A DNA stretch of 11,846 nt, taken from contig JASPKP010008189.1 in the NCBI GenBank assembly GCA_030674155.1, forward strand, positions 1 through 11,846, written 5' to 3'. Origin of the DNA: Stramonita haemastoma (Eukaryota > Mollusca > Gastropoda > Neogastropoda > Muricidae). This document shows positions 1 through 8,440 of this stretch, piece after piece. A program made the translations under genes and the position numbers. The notes under the pieces are model-generated. The model worked only from the letters and a program-made list of their open reading frames with translations. It ran no database searches and had not been told where the DNA came from. Numbering within the stretch: the stretch's first letter is position 1; each line of letters starts with the position of its first letter.

Positions 1-66
1 TTCACTTTCCTCTCTCTCTGTGATTCTCTCGTACGTCTCTGACCTGTCTTTTTTTTCGTAGTACAC

Positions 67-268
67 ATAAAAACTTAAAACCCCGCACACACAAACCGCA
101 GACACAAAGCCCACACCACAAAACCCCCATATGGACCTTACACACAAACACACACACAACACACCCCAAAACCCACAACACACAACAACAAACCCCCAAA
201 CACAACCACCACACACCCCCACACACACACACACACCACACACACACAAAAACCACACCACACAAACA
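67..268. repeat. Interrupted (CA)n microsatellite
   Basis: The plus strand is almost entirely C and A, with runs of CA broken by extra A or C (for example AACA and CCACA). The purest stretch lies around 215-246. It is preceded at 1-55 by a short CT-rich stretch and passes directly into CT repeats at 269. The frame open through it on the plus strand reads only His/Thr/Pro/Gln, and the minus frames read Cys/Val/Trp/Gly. Those are simple-repeat translations and no protein is called. Confidence 0.93.
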
Positions 269-298
269 CTCTCTCTCCTCTCCCCCCCCCAAAAAAAA
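269..298. repeat. CT tract ending in a C9A8 homopolymer junction
   Basis: A short CT run (269-281) continues the CA array and ends in nine C (282-290) followed directly by eight A (291-298). Two abutting homopolymers of this kind recur in the window at 1931-1976 and 9800-9827. The exact lengths are doubtful, as for any homopolymer in an unpolished assembly. Confidence 0.85.
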
Positions 299-1010
299 TC
301 TTTTGGGTTGGACTGTAAAACAGGCCCCCGTTTTGTAAACGACGCAAAAAACATTTGCGCACACATTAAACCTGTTCTCTTTTTGAAAATAGCCCCATTG
401 GTGCCGTTTTGAAAAATGACAAATTTACAAAACTGTATAACACGGAGACTGGCTGAAAAAAGCACCTGATGCTTATAACATTATCTTCGTTATAAAAGAA
501 AAAAAAAAAATCAGATAAATAAGCCCACCATATAACATGATATTCTCGTTCGTTTTCATAACCATAAATAACTAATTATTTTCTAAAGTGACGTGAACAT
601 GATCATTAACATTAAGAGCCCGGCGTCTAAAAAATGACTTTCCCCTCTAAACTTCCCTTTTTTTATTTTCCCTAGTGAAAAAATCCGTAAAAAACGCAAC
701 CACTAAAAAACAATGGATCAGCATTTTTCTGTTCAATGAGACTTCGCTAAAAAACACAAAACACAATTTTCTAGATTTTTCTGGCCCGTGATTTTTGAAG
801 AAGTCTGAATGTCTATGGATGAGTTGGGGGTACATCTGTGCCGTATGACAAATTGCTGATCCCCTTGTGGCATAAGACAAGGGAAAATTTTGGAAAATGC
901 CTCCCACGACCTTTTTTTTTTTTGCTGAATGGCTGCAAATATTGTTTTTTACTCAGGGATGGCAAAATGGAAATCAACTGAAATGGGGTCTGAATGAATG
1001 TTTCTTGGGG
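299..1010. other. AT-rich spacer, no gene recognised
   Basis: This is mixed AT-rich sequence with A and T homopolymers, such as A10 near 500 and T12 near 911. One minus-strand frame (647-907, 86 residues) has more natural residue usage than the repeat-derived frames, but I recognise no domain, signal peptide or splice context in it. It is most likely a chance frame. I see no RNA gene or inverted repeat of note. Confidence 0.6.
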
Positions 1011-1285
1011 TGTCCCTGCCCCCTCCCCCTTTCTTTCAAATTGTTTTTTTTCCTTTTCTGTTTTAGTTTTTATTTTTATTATCTTTTATTTTGCACTTGA
1101 CTCTGTTCAATTTTTTTGTATCTTTTTTTTCTCCCATTTATTTTATTTTACTTACCCCTCACTTTTCTTCGATCTTTTCAAAATTTTTTTAACCCTTTTT
1201 TTTATTCCTTGATTATTAGTCGTGTGCTTCTATAACTGAAGGGGTTGTTTTTCTTACTTTTCCCTCTACCCCTTTTTTCTTTTAC
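1011..1285. repeat. T/C-rich low-complexity tract
   Basis: The plus strand is dominated by T with interspersed C (many T5 to T9 runs, plus CCCTCCCCC near 1018). It carries a few A and G breaks, the longest at 1210-1250. It then runs into a short ACACACA at 1284-1290. The overlapping plus-strand frames read Phe/Leu/Ser/Tyr strings that follow from composition and are not taken as genes. Confidence 0.75.
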
Positions 1286-1306
1286 ACACAACAGAAAAAC
1301 CCAAAA

Positions 1307-1383
1307 GGGGCCCCCCCCCCCCCACTTTATTTTTCAAAAACATACCACTACACAAAAACAAAGAAACAAACAAACAAACAAAA
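1307..1383. repeat. G4C13 homopolymer junction and (CAAA)n microsatellite
   Basis: Four G are followed by thirteen C (1311-1323). About 40 bases later there is a CAAA tetranucleotide array (roughly 1355-1383, clean from 1366). The intervening bases are A/C-rich. No coding potential is visible. Confidence 0.8.
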
Positions 1384-1630
1384 GCATCCCCAATTGCTTG
1401 CCCAAAACCCTTTCTTTTTTCTCATTTTATTTCCACAAGCCTCTTTGATCATGTTTTTATGTAAATATGAACAAAGTAGACTGTTAAACAGCTTTTCTAA
1501 CCTCTGGTGTGAAAAAAATGGCTTCATGATATAATTTTGATGTTTAAAAACCCTCACCAAAACGAAAAATGCAATCATATATCCCCCGGGTGTTTTTTTT
1601 TCTTGTTGAAAAGTAAAGTAAAGGTGTCCC
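1384..1630. other. AT-rich spacer, nothing recognised
   Basis: This is mixed AT-rich sequence ending in short T-rich and AAAGTAAAG-type sequence. No gene, RNA or repeat was recognised. A CCCGGG site near 1586 is the only GC-rich element before the island that follows. Confidence 0.55.
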
Positions 1631-1900
1631 ATAACCACGTGGTCGAGCGAAGCGAGGCATCAGAGACATCCCCCTTTCCAGGGGCCCCATATGGGGGCGG
1701 CGCCGATCTCCCCCCCTCGCTGCTTTACCTTCCCTGTCCCTAAAGAGGGCGGGGTACCCTTTTAATGCGGGGTTTGAACTAAAATTGTACTGAAACCGGG
1801 CGCACAAAGGTCACGCATCCAGTTGAACCAGCTTGATGCTGTGTATCTTTGACCTCGGGAAAACAGGGTCAACCCCTGGCTATCCCCCTCCCTGTCTTTG
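1631..1900. other. GC-richer complex island, possible decayed interspersed repeat
   Basis: This stretch has balanced composition and contrasts with the low-complexity sequence on both sides. It carries five perfect palindromes within about 126 bases: ACCACGTGGT (1634-1643), GGGGCCCC (1681-1688), CCCCATATGGGG (1685-1696), CGGCGCCG (1698-1705) and GGGTACCC (1752-1759). Around 1807-1855 an AGGTCA is followed by TGACCT in inverted orientation. On the minus strand, GGTTCAACTGG near 1820-1830 resembles a pol III B box. The A-box candidate about 53 bases upstream, near 1880, is poor, so a tRNA-derived SINE is possible but not established. A second copy was not found in the window. Confidence 0.4.
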
Positions 1901-1926
1901 TCCCGTTTTTTTTTGTACGGTATTGA

Positions 1927-1930
<4 letters not shown>

Positions 1931-1966
<36 letters not shown>

Positions 1967-1976
1967 GGGGGGGGGG
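1931..1976. repeat. T35G11 homopolymer junction
   Basis: Thirty-five T (1931-1965) are followed directly by eleven G (1966-1976). On the minus strand this reads C11 then A35. That could be the poly(A) tail of a minus-strand retroposed copy whose body lies at higher coordinates, but no recognisable body or target-site duplication was found. An assembly or base-calling artefact is an equally good explanation. Confidence 0.85.
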
Positions 1977-2290
1977 ATTCCCCGGCTAAAACTCCGAGGT
2001 TTACAAAAACTGAAAAGTTTACGTGTAAACTAATTTTTCGCCACAATTAAGAGAAAGCGGAATTCGACCTCGGGGGACAAAAATTACAAACAAAAGTAAA
2101 CGAGTAAAATTTACCTTTCCCCATGCCTGAATGAACTGAGCCAAAGCGAAATGTTCCGGGGGGAAAAAGGGACCCATCAGTGCCAAACAGCCAATCAATA
2201 ACCCGGGGTCTAGGGGAGAGAAACAAAATTCCAGGAAAGTTGCGGGACAGACACCTTCTGGATTGTTGCCCAACGCTTTGGATTTGGGTT
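1977..2290. other. Mixed-composition spacer, nothing recognised
   Basis: This is moderately balanced sequence with short G and C runs (GGGGGG near 2158, CCCGGGG near 2203). The last third of a long minus-strand frame (2019-2888) crosses it. That frame is open mainly because of the adjacent purine tract, and the part here shows no recognisable domain. It could be the body of a retroposed copy ending at the T35 run, but this is inference only. Confidence 0.45.
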
Positions 2291-2845
2291 TTTTTTTTTT
2301 GAGGTAAGGGCGGGAGGGTGGTCGATTGGAACGTGTGTGGTATGTGTTTTTTTTTGGGGTGATGTTTTCACTCCGTCTTTCTTCCTTCATCACTTTTTGG
2401 CGCCCTTTGTAGGATAGTGTTTCTCTCTTAGGTTTTTTTTTTCTGTGATCTTTCTGTTTTTCGTTGACGCCTTTTTTGCTTTTTTTTTGACTTTTTTGTC
2501 TATGTATGTATTTATCTCTGTCGTTTCGGTTTTTTGTTTGTTCTGTTTTTTTGCTCCCCTTTCTTTTTTCCTGTCTTGTTTTTTGTCTTTGTCTCTTCCG
2601 TCTGTCTGTGCTGTTGGCCTCCTGCCTATCTATCGTCTCCCTGTTCTCTGTTCTCTCGTTCCTCTTTCTCTGTCGCTCTTTTTTTTTTTCCTCCCCCCCT
2701 TTCCCCTTCTCTCCTCCCTTTTCCCCGCTTCTCTCTCTCTCTCTTCTCTCCCCCTTTTCCCTCTCTCTCCTTCCCTCCTCCCCCTCCTCTCTCCCTTCTC
2801 TCTTTCGGGGGTTTTTTCTCCTTTCTCCTTTTTCCAATCCACACA
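2291..2845. repeat. Long polypyrimidine tract, T-rich then CT/CCCT-rich
   Basis: The plus strand changes from T-rich with G interruptions (2291-2640) to nearly pure pyrimidine (about 2640-2845) with CTCTCT, CCCCCT and CCCTTTTCC motifs. The minus strand is therefore A/G only over long stretches and cannot form stop codons there. This explains a 289-residue minus-strand frame (2019-2888) rich in Lys, Arg and Glu, and three overlapping plus frames rich in Ser, Leu and Phe. None is called as a gene. Tracts like this can adopt triplex (H-DNA) structure. Confidence 0.85.
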
Positions 2846-3875
2846 CTCCCTCCCTTTCCGAAATCTCACCATACTCACAAAAATTCACTCATATTGACTC
2901 CGACCCTGACATTTAAAGTATTCCGTCATCTTCAAAGTGAAATGGCAATGCATGATTCCTGTTTTTTTAGACAGTATGACCCCCGCCTAAAATTAGAAAT
3001 AAAAATGTTTAAATTGTAGAAATGTCTTTCCTTAGGGCTGTCACAACATCTTTTCGATTCAATTCATTATCTACAATATTAAGAAAACTTAAACTATTGT
3101 ACCAGAAGAAACCAAAAAAAAAAAGTACAAGGAAAAAACAGGTAGCCCTCGAACAAAGTTGTCCACAAAATGCCATAAATGCTGAACTCTTGGTCAAACA
3201 AGGCTTGAAGAAATTCTTCATAGAAATCAAAGCAAGGATTAGGGGTTTTGTTTCCCATTATTTTTGAGAGGTTTTTCTTACATAACTATTTTTTTGTTGT
3301 TGTTTTTTTCTATTATCTTTTGCCTCTTTGTGTGATTTTTTTTTTAAAACGTTTTCTTGGTTTACGTCACAGATTCGTAAAGTAAAATGCCTAGAGAAAG
3401 AAGTTAATGAAAGGGCAAATTTGTAAATAATTGTCATAAAAAAAACATTTTGACTAAATCGGAAAGTTTGGAATTTTTTTTGATAGCAATGGTTTTTCCC
3501 CGAAATGGTCGGATCAAAAGGCCTGTGTTGTGTCAGTTTTTATGTCTTTTTTCTCTACCATGTCTGTCTTTTTATTTATGATTGTGATGTTTTCTTTGTC
3601 TTTTTCTTTTTATCTTTTCCTCAACTGTTTTTTTTTTTTCGCTTTTCCGTTCCCTCTGGGAATCTTTAAGACAAAATTTTCAAAATGATTATTCGTGGAT
3701 TTTTTTTATTTTTTGTTGAATCATTTTTCATATGGGTGAAACAAGAAGGAAAAAAACCTCTTTGCCATGACAGGCTTAAGCGCGTCTTTGTCTTTTCATT
3801 GCTGCACTGGGTATTTCATTTATACTTTTTCTGTGTCCTATAATCTTCATTTTTAACAAAATTTAAACAAAAAGG
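2846..3875. other. AT-rich spacer with T-rich stretches, no gene recognised
   Basis: This is about 1 kb of AT-rich mixed sequence. T-rich stretches lie at 3270-3350 and 3535-3660, and an A11 run lies at about 3114-3124. A plus-strand frame at 3022-3267 encodes 81 residues, basic and fairly natural in composition (a Lys/Arg-rich centre and a hydrophobic end). I recognise no family, and no splice or start context supports it. It is left as unassigned. Confidence 0.55.
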
Positions 3876-3879
3876 AAAA

Positions 3880-4297
3880 CACCACACAACACACGAACGC
3901 ACGCACGCACGCGGGGGACGCACACACCAAAACCACACACACACAACCCCCACACACCACACACACCACCACACACACACACAACACACCACCATACACA
4001 CACACACACAACCAACACACACACACACACACACACCAAAACACACACAACACCACACCGCATACCATAAAAACAAAACACACAAAAACTATACAATCGT
4101 TCGCATGACACAAACAAAGAAACAAACAAACAAAACTACAGACGACCACCCCACACACACACACCCCACACACCACACACACACACACACCCCACCAATA
4201 CACACAAACACAACACACACAACCACACACACACACCACACCAAACAACACAAACACACACACCCACACGCACACACAACCACCCACACACAACACA
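3880..4297. repeat. Large interrupted (CA)n array with an ACGC sub-block
   Basis: The plus strand is C/A-rich over more than 400 bases. An ACGC tetranucleotide block sits near its start (about 3893-3912, then GGGGGACGC), and an A-rich break at about 4056-4140 contains AAACAAAC units. Clean CA runs occur near 3965-3985, 4015-4035 and 4172-4190. Frames across it read His/Thr or Cys/Val strings only. It abuts a CT array without spacer. Confidence 0.93.
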
Positions 4298-4524
4298 TCT
4301 CTCTTCTCTCTCCCCCTTCCTCTCTTTCTCTCTCGCCTCTCCCTCTCTTCTCTCTCTTCTCTCTCTTTTTCTCCTCTCTCCTCCCCTACCTCTCTCTCCT
4401 CTCTCCCCATCTCCCCTCTCCTCTCTCTCTCTCTTTTTCTCTCTCTCTCTCTCTCTCCCCCTTCTCTTTTCTTCTCTCCCCCCTCTCTCCCCTCTCTTTT
4501 TCTCTCTTTTCTCTCTCTCTCTCC
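4298..4524. repeat. (CT)n polypyrimidine array
   Basis: The plus strand is almost pure C/T (CTCTCT with CCC and TTTT interruptions; the longest clean CT run is near 4438-4456). It joins the CA array to form one compound block of about 645 bases. The minus strand is pure purine here, so the open Arg/Glu/Lys frames are compositional. Confidence 0.93.
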
Positions 4525-4633
4525 CCTTGCCATCCCACCGTATACACACTCACCCCCTTACCCAAATTAACAGACTGCCACTACCACCATTAAACCCTCA
4601 AAACACAAACACTCCAGCCATCTTTTGTGCCTT
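4525..4633. other. Short A/C-rich spacer before repeat A
   Basis: This is degenerate A/C-rich sequence following the compound microsatellite, with scattered ACACA and CAAACA units. Nothing else is recognised. It may include the unaligned start of dispersed repeat A. Confidence 0.5.
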
Positions 4634-4846
4634 AGGAAGGTTCCGAGCAAACACACCAAGCAAACAAACACTCAGCTGAAGCCATTCTGAAGTGCTTTGG
4701 CACATAAAGGACACAGTCGTTTCCAATCTCATGTTTCAATTGGTTGTAAAAGTTTTTAAAAAGCTTTAAAAAAAAAGCAATGTTGGCGAGAGACAAGCAA
4801 TGTGATCAACCCCTTAAAGGAAAACAAAGGGATACCCTTTTTTGTA
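4634..4846 (+). repeat. Dispersed repeat A, copy 1
   Basis: This stretch aligns by eye with 6508-6732 in the same orientation. Shared anchors include AAACACACCA (4649-4658 with 6523-6532), GAAGCCATT (4678-4686 with 6554-6562) and TGATCAA (4803-4809 with 6677-6683). The offset is 1874 at the first and last anchors and 1876 in between, so there are very few net indels over about 155 bases. Substitutions are frequent, so the copies are old or error-laden. There are no terminal repeats or coding capacity. The family is not recognised and the strand is nominal. Confidence 0.75.
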
Positions 4847-5360
4847 GTTTTAAAGGGAAAACTCCCAATGGTTTCAACTACGAGTTAATGAAGAAATTCC
4901 ATAAAAAGGTTTACGTTTAACTATCGCGAGTCTTATTGTGGCTGTGAACATGCTTGAGTCTCTGCTAGACATTCCTTGTGAAAGATTGTCAATTGAAAAC
5001 TATCCTTTTCAAATTTGGAAAAAAAAGCAAGGGGGTCTATAACAATAAATTCAAATCACACTCAGCACAGCATGCGTAGTGCCGAATTAAAGGGGGACGG
5101 ACAGAGACAGAGAGAGGAGTATCCACAAGTGTGAATCTGCGCAGAGTGGTATAAGTAGAACAGGAAGATAGATACAATTAAAGATGCATACTGACGAAAA
5201 TTTATCTTACATTATAATCTCCTCACAGCACTGATTGGGGTAAACAAGAAAAGGAAAAGAAATTTTTAAAAACAAAAAATGGGTCCCCATCCCTTTGAAC
5301 CCAATAGTACTGTCTAGTCTTCACAAATTTTGTTCCTACAAAAAAAAAAGACCCCGGTAG
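4847..5360. other. AT-rich spacer between repeats A and B, with a short GACAGA tract
   Basis: This is mixed AT-rich sequence with no gene recognised. A short GACAGA/GAGAGA tract lies at about 5095-5119, and an A10 run lies at about 5340-5349. I could not align this 515-base interval with the corresponding 1465-base interval between A' and B'. Confidence 0.55.
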
Positions 5361-5610
5361 TTAAGTCCCCACAAAATGTTCTCTGAACCCAGGGGTCAAA
5401 GGGGTGCCCACTTCATACTCTCACACCGAAAACAGGGGAAAACGGGGAATCCGGAGAAAGGGGATCACAGGCACGTGGGGAAGGGCGCTGCCCCTTGCAC
5501 GGAATTTGGTGAAAGGGCAGAAAAAGCTGCCGCCAGTTTCTAGCTGAGTGCTGCGATTTTGTTGTCAGCTGAGGGCTTGAGTTGGGATTGAATAATGGCT
5601 CATTTATGTT
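5361..5610 (+). repeat. Dispersed repeat B, copy 1
   Basis: This aligns by eye with 8197-8440 in the same orientation. Anchors are TTCTCTGAA (5379-5387 with 8215-8223), a 17-base exact match ending ACTCTCAC (5408-5424 with 8245-8261), GGCACGTG (5470-5477 with 8306-8313) and TGGGATTG (5583-5590 with 8411-8418). Offsets run from 2828 to 2837, so indels are small. It is GC-richer than its surroundings. There is no open frame across it, no terminal inverted repeats and no poly(A). The family is not recognised. Confidence 0.85.
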
Positions 5611-5913
5611 TAGGGGGGATTTTTTTTAACAAGCCCCAAATTTCTGGCGGGTTTAGAAAATTGGGCTAGTTGTTTCCAATCATCTGAGTCACATGCAATT
5701 AAAACCCTTAGGGCAGCACCTATGTATTACTTTTTAAAAAATTTTTTTTAAAGAATTTCGTACTCCATGTCTCTCTGTCTCTGCTTCCTTTGCGCATTTT
5801 CTTCTTTTATTTGATTTTTTCATAAGTTGATGTACAGCACATTTATGTATATTGCATGAACCATTGTAGACAGTTTTTATTTTTTTTGACACGGGGTTTA
5901 TTTTAGATTTATT
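5611..5913. other. AT-rich spacer, nothing recognised
   Basis: This is AT-rich mixed sequence with A/T homopolymer patches near 5735-5755 and a T-rich stretch near 5870-5890. No gene is recognised. Confidence 0.55.
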
Positions 5914-5994
5914 TTTCCATCCTTCTACCCATCCATCCCCTCCACCCTCCACCCCCCCATCCATCCACCATCTATCCATTCAACTGTCCATCTA
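5914..5994. repeat. Interrupted (CCAT)n microsatellite
   Basis: CCATCC, CCATCCA and CTATCCA units repeat across about 80 bases, with a C-rich centre (CCACCCTCCACCCCCCC near 5943-5959). The minus-strand frame over it reads Trp/Met/Asp/Gly repeats and is not a gene. Confidence 0.85.
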
Positions 5995-6441
5995 GCTAAA
6001 ACATTTCAGTTTCCTCATACACCTTTGTGCCGGGTGTCAAAAGCCTTTTGGAGTGGGAAGTCCAAGGGAAGACATTGAGGAGCGTCTTAGTTACTATTTG
6101 GATAGATGTCTCACACAGTCTGATTTAGGACGAACTGTTACTGTCGGGCAGGGCATTTGTAGGTATTTACCTCAAAACAGTCCCCCTTGGACATCACAAA
6201 AAATTTCGTAACAACAAACACAGGACCCCCCGAAATTGGCCCTATGGGGAACCTGACATAGATGAGGTTTTCCCGTGGGGCCCCAAACCCGATAATGTGA
6301 CAAAAAAGAATTGGGTATGGCGGGGTGGAGAGTTTAAAAAAAATATGTAAAAAAAAAGGAGAAAACTTCACAGAAAATGAGGCAAAAAAAAAGAACTTTG
6401 ACACCAGAAAATACAAAAACAACAGCATTTAACCCCGCAGC
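5995..6441. other. Spacer with mixed composition, no gene recognised
   Basis: A more complex stretch at about 6040-6310 is followed by A-rich sequence. A minus-strand frame (6138-6428, 96 residues) crosses it, with a T-rich-derived Phe/Ser start and a more natural C-terminal half. No family is recognised, and a 21-base-scale GC patch (GTGGGGCCCC near 6276-6285) is the only notable motif. Confidence 0.5.
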
Positions 6442-6477
6442 GCAACAACAAAAAAACAACAACAACCCTAACAACAC
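6442..6477. repeat. (CAA)n microsatellite
   Basis: CAACAACA and CAACAACAACC units with an A7 interruption, about 36 bases long, lie just upstream of repeat A copy 2. Confidence 0.8.
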
Positions 6478-6507
6478 TCAGAAACGATCAACAAACTTTC
6501 ATCCATC

Positions 6508-6732
6508 AAGAAATTCCTGAGTAAACACACCAGGCCAAACAAACCCCCACTGGGAAGCCATTTTGAAAGTGCTGTGCCACTAAAGGAGAAAGTGCTGTTT
6601 TGACTGTTTTTCATGCTTCAGTTGCTGGTGGGGTAGAAATTTCTTTCCAAAACGCCGTTCCTAGCGATAAAAATTATGATCAATTCCCCTGGAGCGAAGG
6701 GGAAAAAAAAATAGCAGCCCTGCTTTTTTCTG
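6508..6732 (+). repeat. Dispersed repeat A, copy 2
   Basis: This is the same-orientation partner of 4634-4846, sharing AAACACACCA, GAAGCCATT, an AAGTGCT-type segment, a TAAAGGA segment and TGATCAA in the same order and spacing. The CCC-rich middle (6544-6550) and the end after 6690 differ most from copy 1. No coding capacity is seen. Confidence 0.75.
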
Positions 6733-6812
6733 GACAACGCTGAAGGTTGGGGGTCTTGGGGGCTAGCAGAGTGCTTTGATCAATGAAATGATATCGCGTT
6801 TATGTTTTAAAA

Positions 6813-7096
6813 CTCTTTCTCTCCCCCTTCCCCTCTTCTCTCCCCTCTCTCCCCTCCCCCCCTCTTCTCTCTCTCTCCTCTCTCTCTTCTCTCTCTCTCT
6901 CTCTCCCCCCTCTCTCTCTCTCTCTCCCCCCCCAATCTCTCTCTCCCCTTCTCTCCCCCTATCTTCTCTCTCTCTCTCTCTCTCCTCTCTCTCTCCTCTC
7001 TCTCCCTCTCCCCCCTCCCCTCTCTCTCTCTCTCCTCTCTTCTTCCCTCTCCCCTTCCTTCTCTCTCTCTTTCTCTCCTCTCTCTTTTCTTTCCCT
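6813..7096. repeat. (CT)n polypyrimidine array
   Basis: This is nearly pure C/T over about 284 bases, with clean CT runs near 6889-6904 and 6965-6982 and C-rich breaks (CCCCCC near 6850 and 6927). It sits between repeat A copy 2 and repeat B copy 2, and no equivalent lies between the first copies. The frames reading Ser/Leu/Pro or Arg/Glu are compositional. Confidence 0.94.
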
Positions 7097-7719
7097 ATCC
7101 AGCCCCACTCCCCTTTGGTCCATAATTTTACTCTGGATCGCTACATGTATTAACTTTAAATAAACGCTCAAGACAATCTGAATCTGATTAGAATGAAACA
7201 CCCTTTGCTGGAAACTGTACAAAAAAACACATAGGAAAAAAAATTTGCAGCTAATATGAGCTGGTCATACAACTCGATTTACGACCTTTAGTAATTGATG
7301 TTGTTCCAGTAATTTTTTTTTTCCTATTTGGGTGGTGATGCCAACCAGAAACACACAAAGGGGTGCAGAAGTTCATTCCCAAAGGGAAAAATCTTAGTTT
7401 CTGTAAGTCTGCGGGGTGTTTTGCATATCGCATAAACCCTGAACAAATTAAAGTTTTTTTTTTTTCCTCGAAATGATACATTTCGGGGGAACACAGGAAA
7501 ACTGCTAACAGGTAATTTCTTTTACACATTTTCACGTGCTTCACGTCGATTGACTATACATGACCACAGATTGTAAAATTTTTATATAAGAAAATGTGGA
7601 TTAAGTTACTATTGTTAGTTTCCTTGTTTTAAGGTGTTTTTTTCCTGCTGGGGAAAGCTGTTTTGTAAATGTTGTTATTCAATAAAAAATCTGCATCGTA
7701 CCTTTTGCGTGTTTGTACA
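7097..7719. other. AT-rich complex spacer, no gene recognised
   Basis: This is about 620 bases of mixed sequence with A or T runs near 7225-7242, 7310-7322 and 7453-7465. A minus-strand frame (7251-7544, 97 residues) has fairly natural composition but no recognised domain or start context. AATAAA occurs at 7160 and 7680, which is expected by chance in AT-rich DNA. Confidence 0.55.
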
Positions 7720-8027
7720 TAGAGAGAGGGAGGACTAGAGAGAGACCAGAGACACACAGAGACATGAGTCAGAGAGAGAGCAAAAGACAGAGAGAGAGCG
7801 AGAGGGAGTGGGGAGAGAGAGAGAGAGAGGATAGAGGAAACAGCAGACAGGAACAGACAGACGACAGACAGACAGACAGACAAAAGAGACAGACAGACAG
7901 ACAGAGAAGAGAGAGAGAGGGAGAGAGGAGAAGGAGGAGGAAGGAGAGAAGGAGGGGAAGGAGAGGAGAGGAGAGAGAGGACCAAAACAACATAAAAAAA
8001 AGGCAGACAAACAGACAGAGAGGAGAC
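7720..8027. repeat. (GA)n / (GACA)n purine-rich array
   Basis: GAGAGA stretches are interspersed with GACA tetranucleotides, clearest at about 7855-7902, followed by GGAGGA-type purine sequence to about 7980. The plus strand lacks T over long spans. The plus frame (7713-8030, Arg/Glu/Gln) and minus frames (Ser/Leu/Cys/Val) are therefore compositional. It is complementary in motif to the TGTC array at 8690-8884. Confidence 0.93.
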
Positions 8028-8196
8028 TAAAAACATTTCTTCTACCCAACAGTATGACAACCCAAATCAATTTGGACAAAAACTTTTCAAAGGATGGGCA
8101 GACCCCCCACCCGCACAGATCTTTTTAAAATGTTTTTTCAGCATCTTCACTTGACGCACCACACTTTTTACTAGGAAAAAAAGGGCATCCACTTTT
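8028..8196. other. Short spacer before repeat B copy 2
   Basis: This is mixed AT-rich sequence with a C-rich patch near 8102-8112 and an A7 run near 8175. Nothing is recognised. Confidence 0.5.
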
Positions 8197-8440
8197 TTAG
8201 TCCCCCACTAAAGCTTCTCTGAATCAGGGGTACAAAGTGGGGCTCCACTTCATACTCTCACGCTCGAAAACCGTGAAGTCCGGGGAATGCCAAGAAACGG
8301 GTACGGGCACGTGAGGAATGCGTTGCCCCTTACAAGGGAAGTTGGTGAATGGCGGAAAAAGCCCGCCACGTTTCAGCTGGTGCTGCTGATTTCTGTTTTT
8401 AGCTGAGGTTTGGGATTGGTTTGAGTGACCGCTAATTTGT
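8197..8440 (+). repeat. Dispersed repeat B, copy 2
   Basis: This is the same-orientation partner of 5361-5610, with the anchors listed there, including the 17-base exact match at 8245-8261 and GGCACGTG at 8306-8313. It is followed immediately by a G-rich motif, whereas copy 1 is followed about 20 bases later by a shorter GGGGGG. The G run may belong to the element's end. No coding frame runs through both copies. Confidence 0.85.

Noticed and set aside
647..907. Minus-strand 86-residue frame in the 0.6-0.9 kb spacer
   Set aside because: Composition is plausible, but there is no family resemblance or context, and the end of the frame is A/T-run derived.
3022..3267. Plus-strand 81-residue frame with basic, fairly natural composition
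   Set aside because: No recognised domain, no supporting start or splice context, and a length expected by chance in AT-rich sequence.
6138..6428. Minus-strand 96-residue frame as a possible exon
   Set aside because: The first third comes from an A-rich run, and the rest matches nothing I recognise.
7355..7365. AAAGGGGTGC match near 7357 as a third copy of repeat B
   Set aside because: Only about 11 bases match near 5397-5407, and the flanks do not align.
1636..8313. CACGTG E-boxes at 1636, 5472, 7533 and 8308 as a regulatory set
   Set aside because: Four copies in 11.8 kb is close to the roughly three expected by chance, and two of the four are simply the shared repeat B sequence.
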